The position numbers and the translations under genes were made by a program. Positions 6,991 to 7,645 of a DNA stretch of 7,645 nucleotides are shown in pieces. Source of the DNA: Candidatus Melainabacteria bacterium. Lineage in GTDB: Bacteria; Cyanobacteriota; Vampirovibrionia; Obscuribacterales; Obscuribacteraceae. Location: positions 1 through 7,645 of the forward strand of contig JACQVM010000098.1 of the NCBI GenBank assembly GCA_016209785.1, read 5' to 3'. Each line of letters opens with the position of its first letter. Positions within the stretch are counted from its first letter, which is position 1. The notes under the pieces are model-generated. The model had not been told where the DNA came from. It was given only the letters and a program-made list of their open reading frames with translations, and did not search any database.

Positions 6991-7629
6991 ATGAATAACG
7001 AGGTCTACCAAAAGAATATTGAGTTCTGGCAGCGGGCATGGAACATGGTAAAGACCCCGTACACTCATATGCCAGACCTCCCTTATCTTGCCAGTATTCC
7101 CGGTGGACTGCACAAAGCCGGTGCTAGACGTGTACTAGATTTAGGTTGTGGCAGCGGCTGGCTTGCAATTTTCTTGAGCCACGCTGGTTTTTTCGTAACC
7201 GGGATAGATTTGTCCTCACATGCCATTGAACTAGGGCGTAGCTGGGCAGACAAAGAGGGACTAGAGATTGAATTTGACTGTGGGGATGTTACCAATCTGC
7301 CTTACCCACCTGGCTCTTTTGATGCTGTGGTGGCTAATTCGATCTTTGAACACCTTACACACTCGCTCGCCTCAGCTACTTTATCTCAGCTAAAAACCAT
7401 ACTTGTACCTGGCGGAACTTTCTTTGGTTGCTTTGACAAAGTTGGTGGAGGACCAGGACAATATTACGAGCTGCCCGATAAAACTCACGTGTACACGGAT
7501 AAAGGGCGAGCTGGCATGTTACTGCGTTGTTTTAGTGACAATGAATTGAGAAGCTTGTTTGCTGGCTGGACCATACAGTCCCTCCAAACCATAGAAACAG
7601 GCAGCCGGCTGTTGTGGGCCAATAATTAA
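6991..7629 (+). CDS. Class I SAM-dependent methyltransferase, 212 residues
   Basis: A Rossmann-fold methyltransferase of the Methyltransf_11/25 type. Motif I is VLDLGCGSG (48-56). The acidic residue that should bind the SAM ribose is Asp73 in GIDLS (71-75). Motif II-like residues are CGDVTNLPYPPGSFDAVV (97-114) with Asp99, followed by NSIFEHL (116-122) and the post-motif LVPGG (138-142). The length is normal for a stand-alone domain, and the substrate cannot be inferred. An in-frame TGA at 6973-6975 prevents any long N-terminal extension, and the ATG at 6991 is the first in frame. The leader just before it is A-rich with no clear Shine-Dalgarno sequence. A weak promoter-like pair, TTGTGC (6905-6910) and TAGAAA (6928-6933), 17 bases apart, lies upstream. 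The gene is divergent from the diguanylate cyclase gene across 215 bp, so shared regulation is possible but not shown. Confidence 0.9.
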   Translation: MNNEVYQKNIEFWQRAWNMVKTPYTHMPDLPYLASIPGGLHKAGARRVLDLGCGSGWLAIFLSHAGFFVTGIDLSSHAIELGRSWADKEGLEIEFDCGDVTNLPYPPGSFDAVVANSIFEHLTHSLASATLSQLKTILVPGGTFFGCFDKVGGGPGQYYELPDKTHVYTDKGRAGMLLRCFSDNELRSLFAGWTIQSLQTIETGSRLLWANN

Positions 7630-7645
7630 TCAACCACATTTAAGC

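Noticed and set aside
6919..7113. Minus-strand open frame overlapping the methyltransferase start
   Set aside because: It lies opposite the start of a clear methyltransferase gene and has no recognisable motif.

Overview
The window looks like ordinary bacterial chromosome: moderate G+C (mid-40s percent by eye), clear Shine-Dalgarno sites in front of several genes, and a mix of ATG, GTG and TTG starts. A very large multi-GAF GGDEF/HD-GYP-like protein beside lineage-specific hydrophilic hypothetical proteins would suit a non-photosynthetic relative of cyanobacteria (Melainabacteria/Vampirovibrionia, for example Obscuribacterales). That placement rests on general style, not on a marker gene, and is tentative.

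Layout from left to right. (1) Positions 1-1211, minus strand: an AAA+ ATPase of the AAA_14/DUF4143 type, cut off at its C-terminus by the window edge. Upstream of it, three 14-bp direct repeats with an exact 23-bp period overlap a plausible promoter. (2) 1419-2456, minus: a 345-residue hydrophilic protein of unknown function with a strong ribosome binding site. (3) 2631-2816, plus: a 61-residue membrane-anchored protein with a four-cysteine, zinc-ribbon-like tail, divergent from gene 2. (4) 2817-3163: a gene-free stretch between convergent genes, holding one strong nested hairpin. (5) 3164-6775, minus: a 1203-residue signalling protein with an unassigned N-terminal region, a low-complexity linker, three GAF domains, a GGDEF domain with intact active site and I-site, and a C-terminal HD-GYP-like domain that has lost most of its metal ligands. 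(6) 6991-7629, plus: a class I SAM-dependent methyltransferase, divergent from gene 5.

The genes do not form an obvious operon. Each has its own intergenic region, and neighbours are mostly divergent or convergent. The points of most interest are the pseudo-enzymatic HD-GYP domain fused to an apparently active diguanylate cyclase, the phased repeats in front of the ATPase gene, and the unrecognised 345-residue and 61-residue proteins. I found no RNA genes, CRISPR array, insertion sequence or clear mobile element.
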